From: Toxonevra muliebris
Lineage: Eukaryota > Arthropoda > Insecta > Diptera > Pallopteridae
NCBI GenBank assembly: GCA_963691655.1
Contig: OY829329.1
Location: 68,154,822-68,218,821 of the forward strand
Reading direction: 5' to 3'
DNA length: 64,000 nucleotides
A program made the translations under genes and the position numbers. The notes under the pieces are model-generated. The model did no database searches. It was not told where the DNA came from and was given only the letters and a program-made list of their open reading frames with translations. This document shows, in pieces, positions 33,942-45,110 of the stretch. Numbering within the stretch: the stretch's first letter is position 1; every line of letters begins with the position of its first letter.

Positions 33942-34663
33942 TAATTGATATCGTCGTTGATACTGCAATGCAACGTAAGTTAAATTTCATTTATATATAA
34001 ATATGTCGTACTGACTTAGAGTTACAGTGAGTTGTAATGCAAATCAATAATAAAATGGAATTTGACTTAAGCAGCATTGCAATACCAACGATGTTTTTTT
34101 TTACATAGAGCAATAAATCCACTCAATTCAATAATATCAAAGCAAAGAGAGCAAATGAAATCCAGTCAATTGTTCATTTTCGAAAACGAGATAGAGAGAG
34201 TTAGAGTTGAGGGTGGGCTGAACCAAAGCACTCAGTCTCAAGGAGAGAGAGAGAGGAAGAGAGTGCTAATCTATGCCTTAGGACATGTAATGCTAAAAAG
34301 GAATACAAAATGCAAGGGCTCTAGAGCAATAGGGAGTAATGCATTGCTCGATTTAAAGAGTTCGATGATTACTTCTACGAACAACCTAAACCAAGACATA
34401 CCTAGTTAGATAGACTCAAGAACGATTACCTGAATGTCAATGAAACAACAATGCCTGCTCTCTGAAACAAACTAATTTTAAATATTTCATATGCCAAAAC
34501 TTTTTGCAAAACAACTTTTCAACTTATTTTCATTTTGCGATAACGCCTCAATGATAAGCACTTTACAGAAAAAAAACCAAAAGCTAAACCCATTAAATTT
34601 TTCCTACATAAAGGCTTAATTTTGCACAAATTTTCCTAGCATTGTTTAAACACTTTATCGGCA
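33942..34663. other. Upstream flank of the odorant receptor gene
   Basis: AT-rich DNA with an AG-rich patch at about 34188-34262. The 110-codon frame at 34077-34409 crosses that patch and has no domain. No promoter element could be identified by eye. Confidence 0.5.
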
Positions 34664-36594
34664 ATGTATTATCCCAAATTTTTATCGGAAGATTACCCAT
34701 TGGAAAAGCAATATTTGCTAATACCGAAATTTAATTTTCGTGGACTCGGTTTCTACCCGGAAAAGAATAAACCGCTTCTGATAAGATCATGGGCATTTTT
34801 CAATTTTGTTCTACTCGCTTATGGCTGCTTTGCTGAATTCTTTTATGGTATGTCACAGTTAAATGTAGATGTAGTAACAGCATTGGATGCGCTCTGCCCG
34901 GTGGCTACTAGCACAACGTCACTGTTTAAAATGTGTTGCATTTGGTGGTATGATGAAAGATTTCGTCTATTAATTGAACGCGTTTGGGAGTTGAATGAAA
35001 AACAAAATACACCAGCAAAGGAAAAAGTAAAGAGAAAATATTTTTCTTTATCGACAAATTTAACATTTTGGACATCGTTTATGGGCTTTCTAACAGCGAC
35101 ATTCTATTCAATACGACCGATTGTCTTGAATGTAATATATTATATACAAGGACATGAAATTATCTACGATACACCATTTCATATGATGTGAGAAAGTAAC
35201 TGTAATTGCAACGGTATCAATACTAATTATTTTCCACTTATTTTCAGGTTACCTGAGGTTATCTTAAGTATGCCTATATATCCGATAACTTATATATTTC
35301 TACACTGGCATGGTTATGTTACTGTGGCCACATTTTCTGGTGCTGATGGTTATTTTATGGGATTTTGTTTGTATTTTGCAGCACTTTTAAAAATGATACA
35401 AATGGATTTAACGGAGCTGCTAGCAGAAGTACCCAGCAAGTACAAATAAATCATTAGGAAAACTGTTTAAATTAAACTATAAGTTTCTTTTTAGTTGACA
35501 AGGACTGGACTCCTTATCAGGAAACTGAAATATATCATAAGATTTCGAAAATTGTAGAACGGCATAATGAAGTTGCCGATTTGGTTACTGAGTTTTCATC
35601 GATTATGTCCGCTATTTGTTTGGGGCACTTTCTTACTTCGAGTTTTGTCATAGGTTCCAGTATTGTTGATATGCTATTGGTATGTATGTATAGCTGGAAG
35701 GATGTGAATAGGAAATCCAATTAAATTTTAACAGAGTAGGACTTAATCAACTAATTTTTTTAATTAACCAATTAGTTAACTAATATTTTAGTTTAGACTA
35801 ACGAATCTTGATTAAATTTAGTCACAATCATCAGTAAATAAATTTGTCATTTTATCATTTGTCATTCAATCATTAGTCACTCAATCATTTGTCACTCAGT
35901 CATTTGTCATTCAATCAGTTGTCTTTTAACCAATTGTCATTCAATCATTAGTTTTACTCATATTGACAGTGACAAGATCTAATTTTAGTATTTTAAATTG
36001 AAAACAAATCAAATCGTAATCATTATTTTGGTCATGAGTACAACTAAAATTTTCAATCATTAATCAACAAAACATAAGTAAATAACTAATAAAAATTAGT
36101 CATTAATTGGTGATTAATGATTAACTTTCATATCATTTCAGATACCTGGCTATGGTGTTTTATTGTATGTTGTTTATGCTATTGCCGTCACAATGGAACT
36201 ATTTATTTATTGCATTGGTGGATCAGCTGTTATGGATGTTGTTAGTAGTAACTACTCTATACAAACTTAGAACTTTTGCAATATGCATACATAATTAGGT
36301 GATTCTTTTTTATTTCGGTAGAGTGAAGATACTGCCATCGTCGCTTATTCTACACATTGGCATTCATATAGTAATCGCATTAAAAGACAAATTTTAATAA
36401 TGATATTACGCAGTCAACGTAGTTTTGTAGTGAAGGTACCATTTTTTGCTCCTTCACTGCCAGCATTTGCATCGGTTATTAAAAAATTAAATAATAGGAA
36501 TAATGAAAATGAAATAATTTCTATTTTGTTATAATATTTATAGATTTTACGCTTTACTGGCTCGTTGATTACTTTGGTCAAATCTGTGGTATAA
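34664..36594 (+). CDS. Or24a: Odorant receptor, Or24a-like (7tm_6 family), 6 exons
   Basis: A ligand-gated odorant receptor subunit expected in the dendrite membrane of olfactory neurons, where these proteins act with the co-receptor Orco. Proposed coding exons are 34664-35187, 35248-35428, 35503-35679, 36142-36240, 36322-36474 and 36544-36594. They join in frame to about 394 residues, normal for the family. Visible landmarks are an N-terminal PMER-like EDYPLEKQYLLIPKF, a GFYPE motif, a first membrane segment (AFFNFVLLAYGCFAEFF), ALDALCPVA, then PLYPITY-like MPIYPITYIFLHWHGY, a conserved ERHNEVADL, HFLTSSFVIG, and the C-terminal PFFAPSLPAFAS-ILRFTGSLITLVKSVV. The order and these motifs closely match Drosophila Or24a as I recall it. 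The exon 2/3 junction is the weak point: the obvious acceptor at 35494 gives a stop, so I used donor 35429 with acceptor 35502. All other junctions are GT-AG. Confidence 0.88.
35841..35945. repeat. 15-bp minisatellite in an odorant receptor intron
   Basis: Seven head-to-tail 15-bp units of the type CATTTGTCATTCAAT lie in the third intron of the receptor gene. Units differ at one to several positions. Confidence 0.9.
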
Positions 36595-36667
36595 TCTACT
36601 ACTGAATGATTGCAAGAGGCTTTCATCGCAAAATTGCTGATAAACATTTATTGCTAACAATTAAGAA

Positions 36668-36673
36668 AATAAA
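36668..36673 (+). terminator. Candidate polyadenylation signal AATAAA of the receptor gene
   Basis: An AATAAA hexamer 74 bp after the predicted stop codon. It is the first one downstream of the stop. Confidence 0.5.
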
Positions 36674-36679
36674 TAGAAA

Positions 36680-37970
36680 ACAGACACATTCAATAATCCT
36701 TTATTATCCTATTAAAAAGTCTAGATTTTTAGTGAATCTGTACAATTTAAAAATAAAAAGAAAATACATGTAACTTCAGTCCTTTCAATGACTTGCATTT
36801 TTTTACAGAATTGAATACACACGGGCTAGAATTAAAGCAGGATGCCATAAAACGCAGACAAAATTCATCAGAAATAAATGTACATTGTTATTTTTCTACT
36901 TGACATAATTCCAAAGGAAAAAGCAGTTACTTTTCTGTTTCTATAGCCTATATTTAACTAATATTTTCACAGTGACTGACTTTTAACTTACAATTGGGAT
37001 GGAAAAATTTTCGGCCAACCAAATTACACCGCACAACCTAGCATTGTTCCCACTGGAGACATTAAAAAAGGGACGATCACAAAAAAAAAAAAAAAGAAAC
37101 AACAAAGCTGGCATGGCAATAGCAAAACATCATAACATCAGCGATGTAAAACAACAACAACAAACACTACGAATCATGCTATCGCCAGCGCACACACACA
37201 TAACGGCATTATCACGCCACGTCAATAATGAAGAAGAGAAAAACAAGTGAGCAAGGCAGCTTACTATGATCGGAAATTTGAAATTTTGTTCACACAGACA
37301 TCACGCTATCGAATCAACCAATAGCAGCAAGACAGCGCGGCTACAACACCACAATTTAGAAAACAGAAAGCGGAAACAAGGAAGAAGAAGAATCGCACAC
37401 ATAAAGCAGACACGCTCAACATCTAGTGGGTGAGTGGTGATAGAGCGATCAAAGCAGACAATTGTCTAAGAACAACCAGCGGAAGTAATTGACACGGAAT
37501 GAGTTGTGGCAGAGCTTTTGGAGTAGCAAGATGCACTCCAGACATCAAGCGATGCTACTTGCCTGAGCAGACACAGGCAAGTAGCATCGCAACATAACTC
37601 GACGGTCGGACCAAAAAGTGGGCACCAGACAGAGCGACAAGTGACGTTTCGGAGCGATGTACCCACGCACTCAGCACAAGACGCTATCTGACTGGTAAGC
37701 ACACGACGGATTGAGTAGAGACGCCTTGGATCGATACATTCGGCCCGACGCCCTTATTGCATCCATGACTTTACAACACGGTTGCCTGCGACAACGATTT
37801 GCACGCATGCTTCACACGCTTGCCCTACCAGGTGCACTCAACAACGCTTTGCGCACCTGTCTTATCAGACACAGCTGCTCGCTGCGCACACTCGACTTGC
37901 CTGAAGCCCGCATCAGAGGACCAGTGCGGCAACCTGAGTGTAGTGAAAGTGACAAACTTTGATTTCTTTA
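36680..37970. other. Unassigned, partly GC-richer region
   Basis: From about 37000 the DNA becomes GC-richer than its surroundings. It has open frames on both strands (37711-37962 on +, 37466-37702 on -) that lack recognisable domains. It could be a 5' UTR or non-coding exon, or old repeat DNA. A perfect hairpin sits at 37549-37590, and a mariner element has inserted at the right end. Confidence 0.4.
37549..37590. repeat. Perfect 17-bp inverted repeat with 8-nt loop
   Basis: The arms GCGATGCTACTTGCCTG and CAGGCAAGTAGCATCGC pair without mismatch around the loop AGCAGACA. The sequence is not low complexity. Confidence 0.95.
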
Positions 37971-37972
37971 TA

Positions 37973-39255
37973 TTGGGAGCATGAATGTATAAACTCGTAT
38001 TTTTTCGTAATTTGGACATTTATTGTGAAAAACTGATTATAAATTTTTTCTTTAAAGTATTGTTCATCGTTAGCCACAACCTTTTCCCATCTTTCTGGTA
38101 GCATACGGATTCCGCGTCGAAAAAACTCCTCATCTTTTGAGGCTATCCACGAATCGACCCATTTTTTGAGTTCTTCGAAAGAACGGAAGTGCTGTTCAGC
38201 CAGGCCATGTGTCATCGATCGGAACAAGTGGTAATCAGAAGGAGCAATGTCAGCAGAATACGGCGGGTGAGGTAGCACTTCCCATTCAGCGTTTCCAAGT
38301 ATGTTTTTACTTGCCTTGCAACATGCGGCCGAACATTGTCGTGCTGAAGAATAACTTCGTCGTGTATATTCTCATATTCTGGCCTCTTATCCTTTAATGC
38401 TCGGCTCAAACGGATAAAGTCGGTAGCGGTCGCCAGTGATCGTTTCATTCGGTTGCAACAGCTCATAATACGCGACACCTTTCATATCCCACCAAATACA
38501 CAGCATGAGCTTGGTTCCATGGATGTTCGGCTTTGCCGTTGATGTTGATGCATGTCCGGGCGGTCCCCATGATTTTTTACTCGTTGGGTTATCGTAACGT
38601 ATCCACTTTTCATCGCCAGTCACAATACGATGCAGAAAACCCATTCTTTTCTGTCGTTCAATCAGCAGTTCACATGTGAAAAATCGTCGTTCGACGTCTC
38701 TCGGCTTCAATTCGTACGGCACCCAACTTCCTTGCTTGAAATCATTCCCAATGCTTTTAATCGCTTAGAAATGGTTGATTGATCAACTCCTAAAGATTCT
38801 GCAAGTTCTTGTTGCGTTTGACATGAATCTTCTTCGAGTAATGCCTTCAATTCTTCATCTTCGAACTTTTTCGGGCCGTCTGAACGTTCCCTGTCTTCAA
38901 CATCCAAATCACCACTTTTGAAACGGGCATACCACACTTGACACATTCTAACGTCTATAGCACAGTCAGGATAAGCTTCAGTGAGTAAACGATGTGCTTC
39001 AGTTGCGTTTTTCTTTAAATGGAAGAAGCAAATTAAAACTTCCCGCAAATATTGTTTGGTTTGTTTGGCACGAAATTCGACATTTTCAGCTATAGTAAAA
39101 CACTTTTGTAAAATTATGAAAATTATTTGACAGATCAATTCTTATAGTATTTTTGGCGCTCTTCGAGATAGAATAGCTGTCAATGTCAAAAAATTGGTGC
39201 GTATGATAGATATGAAGTTAGTCACAATTACGAGTTTATACATTCATACTCCCAA
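37973..39255 (-). mobile_element. Full-length mauritiana-type mariner, frameshifted
   Basis: Terminal inverted repeats TTGGGAGCATGAATGTATAA and its right-end partner are flanked by TA (37971-37972 and 39256-39257). Its 1283 bp is typical for mariner. The ends differ from those of the mariner at 8313-9234, although the two proteins are related. Confidence 0.92.
38020..39060 (-). pseudogene. Mariner (DD34D) transposase with about three frameshifts
   Basis: The whole protein can be followed in order across frames. It starts with LREVLICFFHLKKNATEAHR and a second helix-turn-helix ([19 protein letters not shown]). Then come [18 protein letters not shown] (first D), [33 protein letters not shown] (second D), PYSADIAPSDYHLFRSMTHG (third D) and the C-terminal motif RRGIRMLPERWEKVV. 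Frame changes occur near 38715, 38430 and 38270. All three catalytic acids remain. It is inactive as it stands. Confidence 0.85.
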
Positions 39256-39257
39256 TA

Positions 39258-40840
39258 ATTTTTTATAATAAATGGCAATAAATACACTTTGTTTTGAATA
39301 AAAAAGATTTTTGGTAAAAATTATTTTAGTGAGGCTAAGAAGTCATTTAAAGTACAAGTGATTTTGATTGCAAATGATATGACCGGCACTGTATTTATTT
39401 CCCACTGGTGCAAAGATAAAATATAATTAAAATCAAAAAAAAAAATAACTCTAGCCATTTTCATTTTTAATTCTGGTTTTTTTTTTCGAAAGAAGTTTAT
39501 GACAAATTATACAATCTTAAGAATGGTTAAACTGCTAAAACTGTCAGACCTTTTTTTGTCAAAAAAAAAAAAAAACAAAAAATTTCAAAGTACCTACAAA
39601 AATATTAATACAAATTTCTATGCTATTTGGTTTAACCTTTTGCGTTTGGTTTTTATTTTTATTTTTAACTTTTAATTACTTTCAAACAATTTAAAAGGTT
39701 GTCATATTATTACAAAACAAAATACAAAATACAAAAAAAAAAAAAATTCAAATAAAAAAATAAAATAAAATTTTATGTGAAAACTCACAGCATTTGGTAT
39801 TTGGTATTCCTTTTTTGGTATTTGTAATTTTTTTCTATTTTTTTTTTTTTTAACAAGAACGCACGCAACATTGATTTTTAATTCGTCATTCATACAACTT
39901 AAATGCACATTATCACATTTTACTTGATTACGTTTCTAATTACCGCGCTGCGGCGACACATAAAGGCGCAAAAAAACAAAACAAGCAACTCCCACTGGTA
40001 CACAAATAACAATAACGAAGTAAGAAAAAAAAAAAAACAAAGTTAAGTAATCTCAAGCAGCATTTCCGTTTCTTCCTGATTGCCTTGAAACCTAAATAAA
40101 ACTTTTTCAAAACATTATGTCATTTTCAAAATGAGATAAGCAGTCGAAAAGGTCAGTTTTCTCGTTACTCGCTGCTCAAACTATAGGCTAACACACATAC
40201 AACGGGGCTACACACACATACAACGGGGCTACACACACATACAACTTAGTTTGCGGCCATGTATTTGTAGACACGCTTATACACTGAAGTGTTTGTGTGG
40301 ATTCGTGTATGTATGTGTGTGTGTGTGTATGGGTCCATGAATGTCCTTGTTACATATAAATATTTTTGTTTTGTGAAAAACATGAACATGTTGTTGCCTC
40401 TAGGACAATAACATTGACAAAGGTTCGCGTTCGTGTTAGTGTTTGGGATTTTATTCATAATAATATTTTGTTATTTTCAGTTTAATTTCTTACTTTTGGG
40501 TATTGTCTTTACCCTCTTCTTACCTCCACACTACGATTTATGCTTGAATTTTACACAACCACTGCACAGTTGTTGTTTTCATTCAGGTGTATGAGTGTTG
40601 GCCTGGGCTTAATAAAAATCTACAAATTATGAGTAGCAACAACATGAAAAAAAAAAAAACGAGCACATAAATAAAAAAAAAAAAGTCATACTGAGATTCA
40701 GATTTTCATACTTCTTCCAAACATTAAACTTTTGAATTTTTTATTTTTTTATTTTTTTATTCATACATTCTTTAATTTTCTTTCAGCCTTTTCTTTTTAC
40801 TTTTCACATTCGTATTTTCGGTTTGTATGTAATGTAATGT

Positions 40841-40872
<32 letters not shown>

Positions 40873-41735
40873 GAGCTTGAGTTTTATCTCGATGACTTTA
40901 GCATCCTTGAAATAAACAAACACAAGCAGAAAAGCCAGAAAAAATAGAAAAAAACATAAGCAAAAAAAAAGAATTAAAGAAAGAAAACCATGAATTTCCA
41001 ACTTGAAGTGAAAAAGTTGAGCAATTAACAAGATGATAACTTTTTATGCCTCTACTCCTCGGTGTATACTCCTCTGCAATCCTCCATAAGCCTTTTCTGC
41101 CTTCTCTGCTTCCGTTCTTCTCACTTCACTCGACTTCACTCCATTGCTGCAACTGCTGCCATTTCATTTCATTCCATTTTTTTTTTATTATTTTTTCCTT
41201 TCTCTATTTACTTTGTTTGTGCAAAAGAGTTTTATTGTATTTAAGAAGTGGCACTCAAGTGTTTTCATGGGTAATTTAAAATGTTGCAAAATGTTTTTGT
41301 GAGTTCTCAAATTTTTATTTTGGTTTTATATGAAAATTTAACATAAAAATAAAACTGAGAAATGCTAATATGAATATGTAAAAGGACCAAAAAACAAAAA
41401 ACAAAAAAAAAAAAAAACAAATACAAAAAAAGGAAAGGTTTTTGTTTTTGTACAATTCAATTCAGACTCTAATTATGTAGTTATGTACATACATTGAGCA
41501 AGGAATATTTGCAAAACAAAAAACCGCAATTAGTGAATATTCATATACTTATGTTAGTATGAAGTAGAAGGTCGAAATTCTTTGATTGACGTCTTCGGTT
41601 TAAGGTGCAAGTAACAAGGATATACAGAATGCCTAACAAAAGTTTGAACTGTTGTAAGATCGATTGGAAATCTCATTGCCATAGAGATAGTAACATATTT
41701 TTTCTGAATTACCAAACACGAAAATCAAAAAAAAA
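39258..41735. other. No gene seen; homopolymer and microsatellite-rich DNA
   Basis: There are many A and T runs, a 21-bp unit containing ACAACGGGGCT repeated near 40198-40238, a TG run at about 40313-40329, and CAG runs at about 40841-40872. The open frames are low complexity. Confidence 0.6.
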
Positions 41736-42273
41736 TCTGATAGGTCCGAAATTTTTTTCGGGATGGGAGGGGGGGCGGGGGGTTTCATTCGAAGAATATA
41801 TTAATAAATAATTTTTACCAAACTGATTTTTAAATGCAATAAATTAAATCGATGATACATTTGATGAACCCTATCAGACTTAGGACAAAAGTAGATGAAT
41901 GTCTTAAAACTTTAAGAAAAATTTTCCGATTTTTTTTATTCTTAACCTCAAAAAAAAATGGCCAAAAGAGACAAAAAATTTCCAGAATAATCAAGTTAAA
42001 TTTTTTCAAATAAATATTATTCAATGTGCATCTAATGCATTTTTTTTTTTATTGTGAGAGACATAATTTCATTATCTCATTGACTTTCCACTACTGATGA
42101 TGTACCCAACCTCAAAAAAATTACCAAAAATAGTAGAGGCTCATTTTTTTTCAAATGACCATCAGTGGAAATTTGAGCCATTATCAGTGATAAGGAACCC
42201 GGATGAGATTGGCTTATATTCCCTAAATTCGTGAAGTCACAGCATTGAAAGAGATCTTTCTAGTCGTGGTGCT

Positions 42274-43640
42274 CAGTGGCGTGCCTAGCATTTACTGATG
42301 AGGAAAGCCCAGTGCATTTTTTTTTATCAAACCAAAAAGGCGAAAATTGACAATAAGGATGGAATGCTCTAGATCCCGATTGAAGCATTGAAGACGGAAT
42401 ATGGGAGCTCTGTTTGGACTTTATCAACGTTTTTAGACGTGCTAAAATATTGACTTTAAAAATACAAAATGAGCATATTAATTCAGGAGGTGAACGTAGA
42501 AAGGGCATTTTTGGACTTAAATTGATATGGGCTCCGCAAAAGTATTATTTAAAAAACAAATCGTTGAGTGATATACTATTTTTTAAACTAAACGATAATT
42601 TCTCTTAATATAAACCTTATTAATAAAGCTGCAAATTATCAAATATAAGAAAATGTCAACGGAATGAAAAAATCCAAATTGCAAAGTAACTAAATGTATG
42701 GATGTAGGTTAGGTTAGGTTGGAGTGGCTATCGAGAGACACACTTAGGCCTGAACGGCCCATTGTGATACCACATAGTTGGACCTACAGTTTAACGCCGA
42801 TTCCGAACGGCGGTGTGGCAATTTTTATCGGCTTGGAGGTTTTGCCATTACCAACCAATGTGTGTACTTGAACACTATCTTATAATTCTCATACACTTCA
42901 TATTGATAGTGAATATAAGAAAGTTATGAAAATTAACCACCAGACAAAGACGGGAATCGAACCCGAACCTCCCAGATGAAAGTCTAGTGCACTATCCAAT
43001 AGGCTATCGAGGTCGTATGGATGTAAATAAGTAAAACTATTATTTGAAAAACCTTGTTTTGCTTCATTTTTATTTGAACCTGAACCGGAACACACTGTTG
43101 TTTTTTGCTTGAACCTGAACCTGAACACGAACCCAAATTTAACCGGTTCGAAACTCTGCTAAAAACTAATGGCGCAAAAAAATAGGAGTAAAAGAAAGTG
43201 GAGTAAATACTTTCCAAATGCCAAACAAAAACTGAAAGCCAGCTGTTAAGTTCTATATAAAATCATACATAGTAGTAGAAAATTGGTATGCTGCTACTTT
43301 TTATGAAACCGCACATACAAAAAAAGCTATTGAACTTCCTATAAGAATAAGCGAGATAGCATGTTATGAAAACATACATTTTCAAATATTAAAAGCCTCG
43401 TAAAAGCCAACTAGATGAACTGCGATAGCATGAATGATTGTGTATATTTTATATAATCCACATTTAATTTTTTATTAGTACATATACGAGCAATTGAAAA
43501 ACAGGGTAATACAAATAAAAATTTTTCAAAGAAAATTATTCTTTCAGTTAAAACAAAAGTAGTAATTTTGTAAGAACATATTCAGTTAACAATTCTTAGG
43601 CAGGCCCGGCTTTTGGGCTTATATGGACGTACCGCCACTG
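42274..43640. mobile_element. hAT-like element with exact 8-bp target duplication
   Basis: It begins CAGTGGCGTGCC and ends GTACCGCCACTG. The flanks GTGGTGCT at 42266-42273 and 43641-43648 are identical. The uninterrupted site can be read in the related copy at 59836-61109, which has the same sequence without the insert. No transposase is recognised, so it is non-autonomous. A SINE lies inside it. Confidence 0.93.
42707..43018 (-). mobile_element. tRNA-derived SINE with (AACCT)n tail
   Basis: Read on the minus strand, the 5' head has a pol III A-box-like TAGCCTATTGG (43006-42996) and an exact B box GGTTCGATTCC (42963-42953), about 33 nt apart. The head resembles tRNA-Glu, with GACTTTCATCT in the anticodon region. 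The body holds GTCCAACTATGTGGTATCAC. The 3' end is GATAGCCACTCCAACCTAACC followed by more AACCT. A second, 5'-truncated copy is at 14688-14808. Confidence 0.82.
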
Positions 43641-44215
43641 GTGGTGCTCTGAGCAATAATGCGTTATAAAAAATTAATTTTAAGATGGGTTTTGCTAATA
43701 AGATGGAGTTTTTGCGAAAGAATTTTTCACGTTGAACACGAATCTGAGGTCAAAAACTTTCCATCACGTCACGTTTTAGGAAAAAAATGGGGTTCAAGCA
43801 AGTCTAATTTTACAAGGATCCGATAATTTTTTCTATTTTTATTAATTTTTAAACTTTTCAAACTGATTTAGGACGAAACCTTAAATCAAAAACCGTTACT
43901 GACCCAGAAAAACTATGAATGCAGGATCGCTCAGTATCACCTTCTCTTTTTGAATGCGTAGTCAAACCTCATGTCGAAGAAAACAAATCGGATTTGATCG
44001 CATAGTGTAACTAAGATTTCAAATTTATTTTTTATATTTGACTCTTTAGAAAAAAAAACCGATGGAAGTAAAAAATATCGTTAAATAGATTTTATTTTGA
44101 CTTTTTTTTCCATCCATTGGCAATTAATCTCAAAAATTAGAATAAAGTTTTCACATTTCGGGGGGGGGAGGTCAGAACCCCCAAAACCTCCCCCTAAATA
44201 CGGCCTTGGGTCGGA

Positions 44216-44740
44216 TTGAGCGGGCCCTCAACAGGAAAGAATACACTGTTTGGTATTTTTGTTGATATTTAGGGAGTTTTTGACAATGCGACATTTGACG
44301 GCATGTGCAATGTAGCAGGTCAGCATAGAGTGGATCCGGTTCTTGTTAACTGGATACACTCAATGCTGTCATATAGACTTACGATGGATTCAAACTGATG
44401 TGTCCAAGGGGGCGCTGTTTCTCCACTGCTGTGGTGGTTGCTGGTTGACTCTCTGTTTGTTTCCCTAAATGAGTCGGGTATCTACTAACAGGCCTATGCC
44501 GATAATGATGCCTGCTTAATTACGGACCAATCGGCGGGTATGTTTGTAGGAAGGGCCAAACTATTCTGATTATGATTGACTCTTGGTGTTGCTCAAACGG
44601 GCTATCGGTTAACTCTCTTAAAATTGGTGTTATTCTTTTCACCAAGAGAAGGAAAATTGATCTGGTCTCGTTTTACCAGTACTCAGAGGAATCACTATTC
44701 AGCTATCCCAAGAAGTGAAATATCTAACGAGCGCAGTACA
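44216..44740 (+). mobile_element. Non-LTR reverse transcriptase fragment (palm)
   Basis: Conceptual translation with frameshifts gives LDIEGVFDNATF, HRVDPVLVNWIHSMLSYRL, a GGAVSPLLWWLLVDSLF motif and QAYADNDACLI, where the catalytic YADD has become YADN. This is followed by LKIGVILFTKRRKIDLVSF. The layout is that of RNase H-bearing jockey/LOA/R1-type elements. Both ends are missing. Confidence 0.75.
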
Positions 44741-45110
44741 ATCTATTCAAACAGCATAAACGTTCATAACATAAATCTGATATCGATAGATATGCTACAC
44801 ATGTAAAATTGTGTGCATAAATGCAGATTATAAAAGATAATGATGAAAGGGCGCACAATTTCATATGAAAGCGTCATTGTAATCGTCAAAATCGACGTCG
44901 TCGTTAGTGGTCGACAGTGTAACCAAATTCGATAGTTTATCGCACTAAATTGTTTGCTAGGTGAAAAGCTAAAGGGGGGAAGGTGAGTGCAGGGAAATTT
45001 CAACCAGCTACATACAATAACGAACTGAATGGAAAAGCTGCTCAAGCTAAAGTAAACAGCAACCAACAATAGCAAAGGACAGCAACAACAATGTGGTAAT
45101 ATAAATGAAG

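Larger units (their letters stand above)
41740..44213 (-). mobile_element. G-rich-ended inverted-repeat element, copy 1 (interrupted)
   Basis: Sequence from about 41785 to 42273 and from 43641 to 44213 together forms one unit of about 1.1 kb that matches, in reverse, the element at 59836-61109. The right end reads CCCCCTAAATACGGCCTTGG after a run of nine G in the opposite sense (about 44161-44169). A G-rich stretch at 41758-41782 marks the left end. No ORF is found. The hAT-like element at 42274-43640 splits it. I cannot name its superfamily. Confidence 0.75.

Noticed and set aside
34077..34409. 110-codon ORF upstream of the receptor gene
   Set aside because: Composition is set by a GAGA tract; no domain, no splice link to the receptor.
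42950..43018. A functional tRNA-Glu gene
   Set aside because: A and B boxes are present, but no acceptor stem pairs and the sequence continues into a repeat body with a second copy elsewhere, so it is a SINE head.
44576..44806. 76-codon ORF as a gene
   Set aside because: It is an out-of-frame reading of the reverse transcriptase fragment at 44216-44740.
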